Source: Methylocella sp. (lineage in GTDB: Bacteria; Pseudomonadota; Alphaproteobacteria; Rhizobiales; Beijerinckiaceae). From it: DNA of 64,000 nt. Shown here in pieces: positions 18,168-26,442 of this stretch. The notes under the pieces are model-generated. The model had not been told where the DNA came from and ran no database searches. It was given only the letters and a program-made list of their open reading frames with translations. The stretch is from positions 1,840,501 to 1,904,500 of the forward strand of contig JBBCGG010000001.1 in NCBI GenBank assembly GCA_037200525.1, given 5' to 3'. The position numbers and the translations under genes are program-made. The first letter of the stretch is position 1. Each line of letters starts with the position of its first letter.

Positions 18168-18743
18168 TCAGGCGTTAACAGGGAAGCCGACGGGGACCGA
18201 TCGCGCGACAAGATTTGGAAGCTCAAGTTGTTGTCGGGCTTCGGCGACGGCGCGATCGACTCGAGCCCGAACCTGCTCGTTGGTGAGCTCGTAGTCGTCG
18301 AAATCCGTATCGAGTGCGTAGACGGCGGTTGGAATCGTGCGCGCGCCGAAGAACCCGAACAGCGGGCGAAGTTGGTGTTCGATCATGAGGCCATGTAAAG
18401 GCGTGCCGCCGGTTGCTGCGAGAACCACCGGCGCGCCCTGTAGGGCGCGGTAATCAACGAGATCGAACAAGTGCTTCAGGGCGCCGGTATAGGAAGCGCG
18501 GTAGACAGGAGAGCCGACGACGAGAAGATCCGCGCTCTGCACCAGCTCGACAACCGCGGCGGCGCGGCCTGACAGCGTCGCGCCCGTCAATGCGGAGAAC
18601 AGATGCGGGGCTTCATCTACAAGCTCGAGCAGATGCACAGCGCCATCGTCGTCCAGGCCGTCCAAGATGTTCTTGACCAGGGCGGTGGTGCGAGATGGCC
18701 GTCTCACACTTCCTGATATTCCGACAATTTTGAGCGCGGACAT
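18168..18743 (-). CDS. msuE: NAD(P)H-dependent FMN reductase (MsuE/SfnF type)
   Basis: The chosen ATG at 18743 is preceded by AAAGGAG at good spacing and begins MSALKIVGISGSVRRPSRT, the flavodoxin-like FMN-binding loop; an upstream ATG at 18770 is less likely. The 191-residue protein also has ADLLVVGSPVYRASYTGALKHLFD, typical of MsuE-type reductases. It supplies FMNH2 to two-component monooxygenases of sulfone and sulfonate desulfurisation. It is the first gene of the operon, and its stop lies 34 bases before the sfnG start. Confidence 0.88.
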   Translation of the reverse strand: MSALKIVGISGSVRRPSRTTALVKNILDGLDDDGAVHLLELVDEAPHLFSALTGATLSGRAAAVVELVQSADLLVVGSPVYRASYTGALKHLFDLVDYRALQGAPVVLAATGGTPLHGLMIEHQLRPLFGFFGARTIPTAVYALDTDFDDYELTNEQVRARVDRAVAEARQQLELPNLVARSVPVGFPVNA

Positions 18744-18764
18744 GGTTGCTCCTTTCGTCGGGTG

Positions 18765-18793
18765 TAGCATCTATAATCGATAGAATTTGTCAA
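18765..18793 (-). promoter_or_regulatory. Possible promoter of the sfn operon
   Basis: On the minus strand a perfect TTGACA (18788-18793) lies about 45 bases upstream of the msuE start. A weak -10 candidate, TGCTAC, sits 18 bases further on. I did not find a convincing -24/-12 sigma-54 element, although sfn genes in Pseudomonas use one. Confidence 0.35.
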
Positions 18794-19254
18794 CTAAAGA
18801 TTCGGCATTCCGTCGCGTTGTTTTATCTCCCCGCCGGTCACGCGAAAGGGTCACAAAGCCAGTGACGGAGCCAGGCCCTGATCGGAGCGATCACGGCCGA
18901 ATTTGACCAATCGATCGTGGGTGAAAGCGAAAATCTTGCATTTTCCGAGTTCTCGCTTCAGAAGATCAAGCGTTGCGGCCTTGGGCCGGAGTGGCGTCGA
19001 AGGTCTTGATCTTGGCGATGCGGGACTGGTCGGAGCCGCGCCGCGATCGGCCCGGTTGACGTCAGCGCCGAAAGCCGCGCGCCGAGCGTTTCGCGGCGCT
19101 GGAATGTCTCGCTGACGACGCCCCTCGCGCCGAATTTGGACGCGCCAGGAGCCAGAGGGAAGCTTCGTGTGCATCTCTGCGCACGCGGAACTGAAATCGG
19201 GTCGAGAAGGACCGATATGAGGCATAAAATCGGCCGCCTCAACAATCTAAGAAT
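18794..19254. other. Intergenic region between msuE and dusA, no gene recognised
   Basis: About 460 bases between divergent genes. A minus-strand frame of 124 codons (18851-19225) exists but is Arg-rich, lacks a plausible ribosome site and matches nothing I know. Frames in the other phases are also open, as is common in GC-rich DNA. It probably holds the promoters of both genes. Confidence 0.4.
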
Positions 19255-19257
19255 TTG

Positions 19258-20271
19258 ATGTTGCAGACAATGAATAAATACCAGGCACATAGATTTAGCG
19301 TGGCGCCGATGATGGATTGGACCGATCGGCATTGCCGGTTCTTCCATCGCCTTCTGTCGCGCCGCGCTCGGCTTTATACCGAGATGCTGACGACGGGGGC
19401 GGTGCTGCACGGAGACCGCGATCGCCTGCTTGGCTTCGACGTGGCCGAACATCCCGTTGCGGTCCAGCTTGGCGGCTCCGATCCGTCGCATTTAGGCGCG
19501 GCGGCAAAAATCTGCGCGGAATTTGGCTATGATGAAATCAATCTCAATGTCGGATGCCCGTCCGAGCGGGTGCAAAATGGCGCTTTTGGCGCCTGCCTGA
19601 TGCGCGAACCGGAACTCGTCGGCGAATGCGTCGCCGCCATGAAGGCGCAGGTCGCCATTCCGGTCACGGTGAAGTGCCGCATCGGCGTCGATGATCAGGA
19701 CCCCGTTCTGGCGCTTGGACAGCTTGCCGAAACCATAATCGCGGCCGGGGCCGATGCGCTTTTTGTCCATGCGCGCAAGGCGTGGCTGAAAGGTCTTTCG
19801 GCCAAGGACAATCGCCACATTCCGCCGCTGGATTACGGGCTGGTCCACGCCCTGAAGCAGCGCTTTCCCGACATCCCCATCGCGATCAACGGCGGCCTCG
19901 AGACGCTCGATCAGATGCGCGCCCAACTCGCCTATGTGGACGGGGTGATGATAGGCCGCGCGGCCTATCAGAATCCGGCGCTTCTTTTGGACGTCGACCC
20001 GGTTTTCTTCGACGAGGACGCGCCTGTGGCCGATCCGGCGCAGGCGATCGAGGCCTTTATTCCCTATGTCGAGGCGCGGCTCGCCGAAGGAATCCCGCTG
20101 CACGCCATGACGCGCCATCTGCTCGGACTGTTCAATGGACGGCGCGGGGCGCGGGCGTGGCGCCGCAACCTCTCAACGGAAGGGGTCAAGCCGGGCGCGC
20201 ATGTCGGCGTTCTTCGCGCGGCCTTGGCGCATGTCGATCCGGCGCGGGACAGCATGGAAGAGGCGGCCTGA
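19258..20271 (+). CDS. dusA: tRNA-dihydrouridine(20/20a) synthase
   Basis: DusA reduces U20 and U20a in the tRNA D-loop using FMN and NADPH. The protein of about 337 residues has the DusA start HRFSVAPMMDWTDRHCRFF, FMN-binding VAVQLGGSDP, the catalytic Cys in LNVGCPSERVQNGAFGACLM, TVKCRIGVDD and the phosphate-binding INGG and DGVMIGRAAYQNP. The C-terminal TRHLLGLFNG is typical. ATG 19258 and ATG 19270 are both possible starts; neither has a clear ribosome site. Confidence 0.93.
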   Translation: MLQTMNKYQAHRFSVAPMMDWTDRHCRFFHRLLSRRARLYTEMLTTGAVLHGDRDRLLGFDVAEHPVAVQLGGSDPSHLGAAAKICAEFGYDEINLNVGCPSERVQNGAFGACLMREPELVGECVAAMKAQVAIPVTVKCRIGVDDQDPVLALGQLAETIIAAGADALFVHARKAWLKGLSAKDNRHIPPLDYGLVHALKQRFPDIPIAINGGLETLDQMRAQLAYVDGVMIGRAAYQNPALLLDVDPVFFDEDAPVADPAQAIEAFIPYVEARLAEGIPLHAMTRHLLGLFNGRRGARAWRRNLSTEGVKPGAHVGVLRAALAHVDPARDSMEEAA

Positions 20272-20281
20272 AACTTACGCT

Positions 20282-21187
20282 TTAGCCCGTTGTTTTGCCG
20301 AGTCTGCCGGCGAGATCCTGGATATATTGCCACGCTGTGCGGCCAGACCGCGCGCCGCGCGTTATTGACCATTCCAGCGCCTCGCGCTCGATCGCGGCGC
20401 GGTCCTGCCCCAAACCGAAATGCTCGGCATAGCCAAACACCATCGCGAGATAATCATCCTGCGAGCAGGCGTGGAAGCCGAGCCAAAGCCCGAATCGGTC
20501 CGACAAGGAGACTTTTTCTTCGACGGAATCGCCAGGGTTGATCGCGGTGCCGCGCTCGTTCTCGACCATTTCGCGCGAAAGGATGTGGCGGCGGTTGGAG
20601 GTTGCGTAGAATAGAACGTTGGCGGGGCGGCCTTCGATGCCGCCTTCAAGCGCGGCTTTCAGCGATTTGTAATTGGTGTCCGCCGCATCGAAGGACAGAT
20701 CGTCGCAGAAGACGAGAAAGCGGTAGGGAGCGTCGCGCACGAGCGCCATTAGATCGGGCAGACTGTCGATGTCCTCGCGATGGATTTCGACCAGTTTCAG
20801 CCGCTTGAATCCGTCCTTGGCGGCGAACCGCGCATTGATGTCGGCATGCGCCGCCTTGACCAGCGATGATTTGCCCATGCCGCGAGCGCCCCAGAGCAGT
20901 GCGTTATTAGCGGGGAACCCTTTGGCGAAGCGCTCGGTATTGTCGGTCAGTATGTCGCGCAACCGGTCAATGCCGCGCAGCAATCCCATCTCGACGCGAT
21001 TGACGCGCTCGACCGGTTGCAGCTGCGGCGCGGTCGCCGAGAAAATGAAAGCGTCGGCGGCGTCGAAATCAAGCGGCGCAGGCTCTGCCGGAATCAGCTT
21101 TTCGAGCGCCGCCGCAATTCGCTCCAACGCCTCGGCGGAGCGGGGAACCGCAGCGTAAGCTGTAGTTTTTTCAATGCTGCTGCTCAT
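20282..21187 (-). CDS. DUF815 family AAA ATPase
   Basis: The 301-residue protein has Walker A GARGMGKSS at residues 100-108, Walker B FLVFCDDLSFD and the DUF815 marks VEIHREDIDSLPDL, ATSNRRHILSRE and FGLWLGFHACSQDDYLAMV. These soluble AAA+ proteins are widespread in Proteobacteria and remain functionally uncharacterised. The gene converges with dusA ten bases away. A ribosome site GGAG lies ten bases before the ATG. Confidence 0.9.
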   Translation of the reverse strand: MSSSIEKTTAYAAVPRSAEALERIAAALEKLIPAEPAPLDFDAADAFIFSATAPQLQPVERVNRVEMGLLRGIDRLRDILTDNTERFAKGFPANNALLWGARGMGKSSLVKAAHADINARFAAKDGFKRLKLVEIHREDIDSLPDLMALVRDAPYRFLVFCDDLSFDAADTNYKSLKAALEGGIEGRPANVLFYATSNRRHILSREMVENERGTAINPGDSVEEKVSLSDRFGLWLGFHACSQDDYLAMVFGYAEHFGLGQDRAAIEREALEWSITRGARSGRTAWQYIQDLAGRLGKTTG

Positions 21188-21236
21188 CGGTGGTTCGCTC
21201 CAGGAGGCGCTTCAGATCCGGAAACTGCGCCGCTTT

Positions 21237-21266
21237 AGAGCATTTTTCGCGCGGGGGGAATGCTCT
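21237..21266. repeat. GAGCAT-type palindromic intergenic repeat, copy 1
   Basis: Arms AGAGCATT (21237-21244) and AATGCTCT (21259-21266) are a perfect eight-base inverted repeat with a 14-base GC-rich loop. The same AGAGCAT...ATGCTCT theme recurs at 23883, 38295 and 54303, always near gene ends or starts. Confidence 0.6.
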
Positions 21267-21288
21267 GTCCACCGCCCCAAGATGCAGA

Positions 21289-21316
21289 AAGGGGCGGGAC
21301 CATCGTCCCACCCCTT
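21289..21316 (-). terminator. Terminator of the small secreted-protein gene
   Basis: Read on the minus strand, AAGGGGTGGGAC and GTCCCGCCCCTT pair over 12 positions (one G-U) around GATG and are followed by TTTC. It lies about 90 bases beyond the stop of the gene at 21404-21640. Confidence 0.6.
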
Positions 21317-21403
21317 CCGATTCGAGAATTCGCTTCTCTCGCTGCTGCTATCTTCGGCGCTTGTTCAAGCCCCTAAATTCGGCAATCTCCAATAGAGACG
21401 ATC

Positions 21404-21640
21404 TCAATAGACCTGGAACGGCCCACGCGCGGGCGGGAGCGGCTGGTAGCCTGAGGTCTCGGCTCCGGTTGCGCCGTTACGATCGTTCTGGTTTTGAACG
21501 CCAATCGAACGACCCGTTGTGACATCAAACTGCGATGCGGCGCTTCCGTCGAAATGGTTTGACCGAACCTGCTGCGCTTCAGCGATGCCTACGGATGCTG
21601 CGACGACCGCCGCCGCAAATGACAATGTGAGAATCTTCAT
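21404..21640 (-). CDS. Small secreted protein of unknown function
   Basis: The ATG at 21640 follows AGGAG with eight-base spacing, so it is preferred over an upstream start. The 78-residue product starts MKILTLSFAAAVVAASVGIAEAQ, a clear Sec signal peptide cut after AEA. The mature part of about 57 residues is polar, rich in Gln, Asn and Gly, and ends PLPPARGPFQVY. No family is recognised. It has its own terminator, so it is likely a real monocistronic gene. Confidence 0.65.
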   Translation of the reverse strand: MKILTLSFAAAVVAASVGIAEAQQVRSNHFDGSAASQFDVTTGRSIGVQNQNDRNGATGAETSGYQPLPPARGPFQVY

Positions 21641-21896
21641 TTTAATAACTCCTGGTCCCAATGACGGCTGGGTTTACCCAGCTCGTTCGGTTACTAATTA
21701 GGCAATATAATCCGTTGCGCCAGGGGGGAAGGTGCGTCAAAACGCAGCTTAATGGGCTATTGATTGCACATTCTATAGGCGCCGCCTCATGCCGCATTTT
21801 TAGCGCGAACCAGCGCCATTGCTTTCAGGCGGCCACTCGTTATATTCCGCCCGCGCTTACAGGCGCTTGCACGGCGCAATTTGAGGAGAAGGGAAT

Positions 21897-22235
21897 TTGT
21901 TCACACCTGCTTTCGCCCAAGCCGTCGGTGGCGCCGGGGGTGGACCGACCGACTTGATCGTGCAACTGGCGCCTTTCGCGCTGATCCTCGTCATCATGTA
22001 TTTTCTGATCATGAGGCCACAGCAAAAACGGGCCAAGGAACATGCCGATCTCATCAAGAACTTGCGCCGCGGCGACACTGTGGTCACCACCGGCGGCCTG
22101 ATCGGCAAGGTGACCAAAGTGGTCGATGATGCTGAACTCGAACTCGAAATTGCGCCCAACGTCAGGGTGCGCGTGATCCGCTCAATGGTCTCCGACGTGC
22201 GCGCCAAGGGCGAGCCGGTCAAGGACCAAGCCTAA
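21897..22235 (+). CDS. yajC: Sec translocon accessory subunit YajC
   Basis: The 112-residue protein has one membrane segment (LIVQLAPFALILVIMYFLIM) followed by RPQQKRAKEHADLIKNLRRGDTVVTTGGLIGKV, the YajC signature. It starts with TTG at 21897, supported by GAGGAGAAGGG just upstream; no ATG fits. YajC associates with SecDF and SecYEG in the inner membrane, and secD and secF follow on the same strand. Confidence 0.95.
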   Translation: MFTPAFAQAVGGAGGGPTDLIVQLAPFALILVIMYFLIMRPQQKRAKEHADLIKNLRRGDTVVTTGGLIGKVTKVVDDAELELEIAPNVRVRVIRSMVSDVRAKGEPVKDQA

Positions 22236-22286
22236 CCCCATCGCGAGCCGGCCGGCTGGCCCCAACTTCGGATAATTAGCAACGCC

Positions 22287-23885
22287 ATGCTGCGGTTCGC
22301 GACTTGGAAGATCGTTTCCATCCTGGCCATGACGGTTTTCGCCGTCCTCGTCATCGTGCCAAGCCTGCTTGGCCCCAATAGCCGCGAGGCGTTGATTTCG
22401 CATTTGCCGAAGTGGGTTCCCGCGCGCGCCATCGTGCTCGGTCTCGATTTGCAAGGCGGCTCGCATGTCTTGCTTGAGGTCGACGGTTCGTCGGTGGTGA
22501 AAACCCTCATCGAAAATCTGCGCGACAGCGTTCGACGCGTTCTCCGCGACGAAAAAGTCTCGATCACCGGCGGCATCGGCGTCTTGCCGCGCGGAGTGCA
22601 ATTGCGCATTCCGGATCCGGCGGAGCGCGCGCGGGTCATGCCGCAACTCAGGCAACTGGCTCTGCCGGCGAGCGCCGGCCTCTCCAGCAATTCCGGACCG
22701 CCCGTCTTTGACGTCAGCGAAAACGACAGCGGCCTCGTTCAGTTCACGGTGACGGAGGCGGGAATCAAAGCCAAGGTTCGCCGGGCCGTCGAGCAATCAA
22801 TCGAGGTTTTGCGCCGCCGCGTCGACGCGCTCGGCACGACCGAGCCCAATATTCAGCGTCAAGGCGACGATCGCATTCTCGTCGAGATGCCGGGGCTGCA
22901 GGATACCGGCAAGCTCAAGGATATTCTAGGCACGACGGCCAAGCTCGAATTTCGCCTCGTCGCCGATTCCGCCGCGGATACATCCGACACCGAATCTCTC
23001 GAAGAGGTCGACAGACCTGGCAGCAAATTGCCGGTCGAGAAGCGCGTCATGGTGCAGGGCGAGGATTTGACCGATGCGCAGCCGGGCTTTGACAGCCGCA
23101 CGCAGGAGCCGATCGTCAATTTCCGCTTCAATATTCGCGGCGGCCAAAGGTTCGGCGAGGTCACTTCGGAGAACGTCGGACGGCCCTTCGCCATCGTGCT
23201 CGACGGAAAAGTGATTTCGGCCCCACGCATCCTCGGGCCGATCACTGGCGGCTCAGGCCAAATTTCCGGCCATTTTACCGTCGAATCCGCCAATAATCTC
23301 GCCATTTTGCTGCGCGCTGGCGCGCTGCCGGCCAAGCTCACGATCGTCGAGGAGCGCACGGTCGGGCCGGGTCTTGGGCAGGATTCGATCGATGCCGGCA
23401 AACGCGCGGCCTATGTCGGCGCGGGGCTGGTCGCCTGTTATATGCTCATCACTTACGGCGTGTTCGGCGTTTTCGCGAATATCGCGCTTTTGGTCCATAT
23501 CGCCTTTATCTTCGCCGGCCTCGTGCTGCTCGGCGCGACGCTGACCTTGCCGGGCATCGCCGGCATTGTCCTCACCATAGGCATGGCGGTGGACTCGAAT
23601 GTGCTGATCTATGAGCGCATCCGCGAGGAAGCGCATATGGGGCGCTCGATCGTCTCGGCGCTTGACGCCGGATTCAACCGCGCCTTCGCAACCATCGTCG
23701 ATTCCAACGTCACCATGTTCGTCGCCGCAGCGATCCTGTATTTCCTTGGCTCCGGTCCGGTGCGCGGCTTCGCGGTCTCGCTGGCGCTCGGCATTTTGAC
23801 GACCATCGTGACAGCGGTGACAATGACGCGCATGATGATCACGCTCTGGTATCGCTACCGGCGGCCGGTGAGGCTGCCGATCTAG
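22287..23885 (+). CDS. secD: Protein translocase subunit SecD
   Basis: SecD uses the proton gradient to help pull preproteins through SecYEG. The 532-residue protein has the first membrane segment near residues 7-27, LGLDLQGGSHVLLEVD, the large periplasmic P1 domain, and C-terminal membrane helices with AYVGAGLVACYMLITYGVFG and MAVDSNVLIYERIREE. It begins 51 bases after yajC. Its TAG stop is part of a GAGCAT repeat. Confidence 0.97.
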   Translation: MLRFATWKIVSILAMTVFAVLVIVPSLLGPNSREALISHLPKWVPARAIVLGLDLQGGSHVLLEVDGSSVVKTLIENLRDSVRRVLRDEKVSITGGIGVLPRGVQLRIPDPAERARVMPQLRQLALPASAGLSSNSGPPVFDVSENDSGLVQFTVTEAGIKAKVRRAVEQSIEVLRRRVDALGTTEPNIQRQGDDRILVEMPGLQDTGKLKDILGTTAKLEFRLVADSAADTSDTESLEEVDRPGSKLPVEKRVMVQGEDLTDAQPGFDSRTQEPIVNFRFNIRGGQRFGEVTSENVGRPFAIVLDGKVISAPRILGPITGGSGQISGHFTVESANNLAILLRAGALPAKLTIVEERTVGPGLGQDSIDAGKRAAYVGAGLVACYMLITYGVFGVFANIALLVHIAFIFAGLVLLGATLTLPGIAGIVLTIGMAVDSNVLIYERIREEAHMGRSIVSALDAGFNRAFATIVDSNVTMFVAAAILYFLGSGPVRGFAVSLALGILTTIVTAVTMTRMMITLWYRYRRPVRLPI

Positions 23886-23965
23886 AGCATAATCGTTTCA
23901 GATTGAATCTGACGATGCTGCTCATGACATTGTTGCAACGCATGGTCCTCTCGGATCATGCTCTA
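23883..23965. repeat. GAGCAT-type palindromic intergenic repeat, copy 2
   Basis: Outer arms TAGAGCAT (23883-23890) and ATGCTCTA (23958-23965) are perfect inverted repeats. An inner hairpin TCAGAT-TGA-ATCTGA lies at about 23899-23913. The element fills most of the secD-secF gap and includes the secD stop codon. Confidence 0.65.
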
Positions 23966-24011
23966 AATAAAATGGCTGGAGCCGCTCCGGCATTGGCATA
24001 GGGTCTGTGCG

Positions 24012-24959
24012 ATGAAACTGCTGCGCCTTGCGCCAGAGAACACCAAATTTCCGTTCATGCGCTTCCGGCGCGTGAGCTATCCGTTCTCGGCGGCGCTCTC
24101 GATCATTTCGGTCGTGCTGTTTCTCACCCTCGGAATGAATTTCGGCATCGATTTTTCCGGCGGCACTTTGATTGAACTGCGCGCCAAGGCCGGCGCCGCC
24201 GATATCGCAAAATTGCGCGCCACCGCGGAACAAATGAATGTCGGCGATGTCGAGGTGCAGGGGTTTGGCGCGCCATCTGACGTCACTTTGCGCTTTGGCG
24301 TCCAGAAAGGCGACGCCGGGGCGCAGGAGGCGGCGGTCGCCCGCGTCAAGGCTGCGATCGGCGATGGCTATGAGATCCGGCGCACCGAAGTCGTCGGTCC
24401 GCGCGTTTCGGGCGAGCTTGTGCAATCCGGCACGCTCGGCGTCGTCACCTCCATCATCGCCGTGTTGTGCTACCTCTGGTTCCGCTTCGAATGGCAGTTC
24501 GCGGTGGGCGCCATCATCGCGACGATGCATGATCTTTTGTTGACCGTCGGCTTTTTTGCCGTAACCCGGCTCGAATTCAACACCACGTCGATCGCGGCCA
24601 TTCTGACCATCGTCGGTTATTCGTTGAATGAGACAGTCGTGGTGCTCGACCGCATCCGCGAAATGATGCGGAAATACCGCAAAATGCCGACGGATGAATT
24701 GATCGACGTCTCCGTCAACGCCGTCTTGCCGCGCACGATCATGACTGCGACCACGGTGTTCCTGGCGTTGTTCGCGCTGGTGATTTTTGGCGGCCAAGTG
24801 ATTCGCTCATTCTCGATCGCGATGATCTGGGGAATTTTCGTCGCCACCTATTCCTCCATCTTCATCTGCTCGCCAATGCTGATCTATCTGGGGCTGCGCA
24901 GCGACACCGTCGGATCGGAGCCAACTCCCGCAGGCAAGCTGGCCAAAACTTCGGCCTAG
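24012..24959 (+). CDS. secF: Protein translocase subunit SecF
   Basis: The 315-residue partner of SecD has six predicted membrane helices and the motif NFGIDFSGGTLIELRAK, followed by GPRVSGELVQSGTLGVV and the conserved ATMHDLLLTVGFFAV and VGYSLNETVVVLDRIREMMR. It follows secD after a gap occupied by a palindromic repeat, which may uncouple or stabilise the two messages. Confidence 0.97.
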   Translation: MKLLRLAPENTKFPFMRFRRVSYPFSAALSIISVVLFLTLGMNFGIDFSGGTLIELRAKAGAADIAKLRATAEQMNVGDVEVQGFGAPSDVTLRFGVQKGDAGAQEAAVARVKAAIGDGYEIRRTEVVGPRVSGELVQSGTLGVVTSIIAVLCYLWFRFEWQFAVGAIIATMHDLLLTVGFFAVTRLEFNTTSIAAILTIVGYSLNETVVVLDRIREMMRKYRKMPTDELIDVSVNAVLPRTIMTATTVFLALFALVIFGGQVIRSFSIAMIWGIFVATYSSIFICSPMLIYLGLRSDTVGSEPTPAGKLAKTSA

Positions 24960-24985
24960 ACGATCCTCATTCCCGCGGGATCAGC

Positions 24986-25372
24986 ATGAGCCAACAAAAA
25001 TATGCCGGATTCTTGCCCGGCGCGCACGCGATCGAGGGCTATGGAGCTGGCGGCTTCCGGTTCGGAGGCATGTCGCATCGGGGCTCGATCCTGGCTCTGC
25101 CGTCCGGCATCCACGCCTGGGGCGCGCTCACTCCCGCCGATATCGACATAGCCTCCCTCGCCGCGGTTTTCGCTGAACCGCGCGGCCTCATTGAACATCT
25201 CTTGGTCGGCACCGGATTGGAGCTTGTTCCGCTCGAGGCCGCGCTGCGTCAGCGCCTGCGCGCCGCTGGAATCAGAGCCGAGCCGATGCAAACGGGCGCT
25301 GCGGCGCGAACTTATTCCATCCTGCTCGGCGAGAAGCGGCGCGTCGCGGCTGCGCTTCTGGCCGTGCCTTGA
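24986..25372 (+). CDS. Mth938-like domain protein (NDUFAF3 homologue)
   Basis: The 128-residue protein is a single Mth938-like domain: IEGYGAGGFRFGGMSHRGSI, the mid segment EHLLVGTGLELVPLEAALRQRL and MQTGAAARTYSILLGEKRRVAAALL. The human homologue NDUFAF3 is a complex I assembly factor. The gene starts 26 bases after secF and overlaps the next start (TGATG), giving an apparent secDF-Mth938-phytoene-synthase-like operon. Confidence 0.88.
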   Translation: MSQQKYAGFLPGAHAIEGYGAGGFRFGGMSHRGSILALPSGIHAWGALTPADIDIASLAAVFAEPRGLIEHLLVGTGLELVPLEAALRQRLRAAGIRAEPMQTGAAARTYSILLGEKRRVAAALLAVP

Positions 25373-26238
25373 TGAGCGAGCCGCGCCGCGACGGCAAGCA
25401 GCCGGATTACGCCTATTGTGAAACGCTGCTGCGGCGGGACGATCCTGATCGCTGGCTGGCCAGCCTTTTTCTTCCCGAAGCAAAGCGGCCGCATGTTCAG
25501 GCTCTCTACGCTTTCAGCTTGGAAATCGCCCGCGTGCGCGAGATCGTCTCCGAGCCCATGCTCGGAGAAATCCGGTTTCAATGGTGGCGAGATGCGCTTC
25601 AGGGCCTGGACGCCGGCGATGTCGGGGCCAATCCGGTCGCGGGCGCGCTGCTCGATGCGATCCGGCGCTTTAGCCTGCCGAAATCGCCGCTGATCGAATT
25701 GATCGACGCGCGGCAGTTCGATCTCTACGACGACGTCATGGAGAGCATTGAGGCGCTCGATGCCTATGCCAAAGCGACCTCCTCCAGCCTGTTCCGGCTT
25801 AGTCCGCTGATCCTTATGGGAGAGGAAACAGCCGCTGTCGCAGGGGCCGCCGAACACGCCGGAATAGCCTATGCGCTGACGGGGCTGCTTCGCGCCTTCC
25901 CCTGGCATAGCGCGCGCGGGCAGGTCTATGTTCCACTTGGGATCCTGCGAAGGCACGGGCTTGAGCCTGGCGATATTACGGCCGGGCGTCCCTCGCCGGC
26001 AATCTCCGCAGCGCTGGCCGATCTGCGCAATCTTGCCCGGCGTCATCTTGAGGCGTTCCTCACGCGAATTGAGGGCCTGCCCGAGCGATGCCGGGGCGCT
26101 TTCCTGCCGGTCAGCCTTTGCGAGCCTTATCTGCGCGAAATGGAGAAGCCGGGCTATAATCCATTCGAGACGGCTGTCGCCCTGCCGCAATGGCGCCGGC
26201 AATGGATCCTTTGGCGCGCCGCCAAGCGGTGGGCTTAG
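25372..26238 (+). CDS. Squalene/phytoene synthase family protein (NDUFAF6-like)
   Basis: The 288-residue protein belongs to the trans-isoprenyl diphosphate synthase superfamily by ALYAFSLEIARVREIV, FQWWRDAL and AIEARQFDLYDDVMESIEAL-like segments. Genuine phytoene synthases have two Asp-rich DXXXD motifs; here the first appears as SLEIARVRE, without the Asp pattern, and the second region has no clear DXXXD. That argues against terpene synthesis and for the non-enzymatic NDUFAF6-like branch. It is translationally coupled to the NDUFAF3 homologue. Confidence 0.82.
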   Translation: MSEPRRDGKQPDYAYCETLLRRDDPDRWLASLFLPEAKRPHVQALYAFSLEIARVREIVSEPMLGEIRFQWWRDALQGLDAGDVGANPVAGALLDAIRRFSLPKSPLIELIDARQFDLYDDVMESIEALDAYAKATSSSLFRLSPLILMGEETAAVAGAAEHAGIAYALTGLLRAFPWHSARGQVYVPLGILRRHGLEPGDITAGRPSPAISAALADLRNLARRHLEAFLTRIEGLPERCRGAFLPVSLCEPYLREMEKPGYNPFETAVALPQWRRQWILWRAAKRWA

Positions 26239-26442
26239 CAAGACTGGCTCAGCGGGAGCGGAAATCCTTTATCCGCAGCAATTTCGTTGCTAGAACGCCT
26301 GCATGTCGCCGATCTCTCAACTTCGCCCGCTTCGAATTATGGGCCCGGCTCGCGCCTGAGCAATGGTTCTGGCGCCAGAGCCGGGATGTTTCGCCCATTT
26401 TCGCGGCAGAGCCGCGCCACGATCGAACAGGCCAATCCAATC

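Noticed and set aside
18851-19225. 124-codon minus-strand frame upstream of msuE
   Set aside because: No ribosome site, Arg-rich composition, competing open frames; not supportable as a gene.
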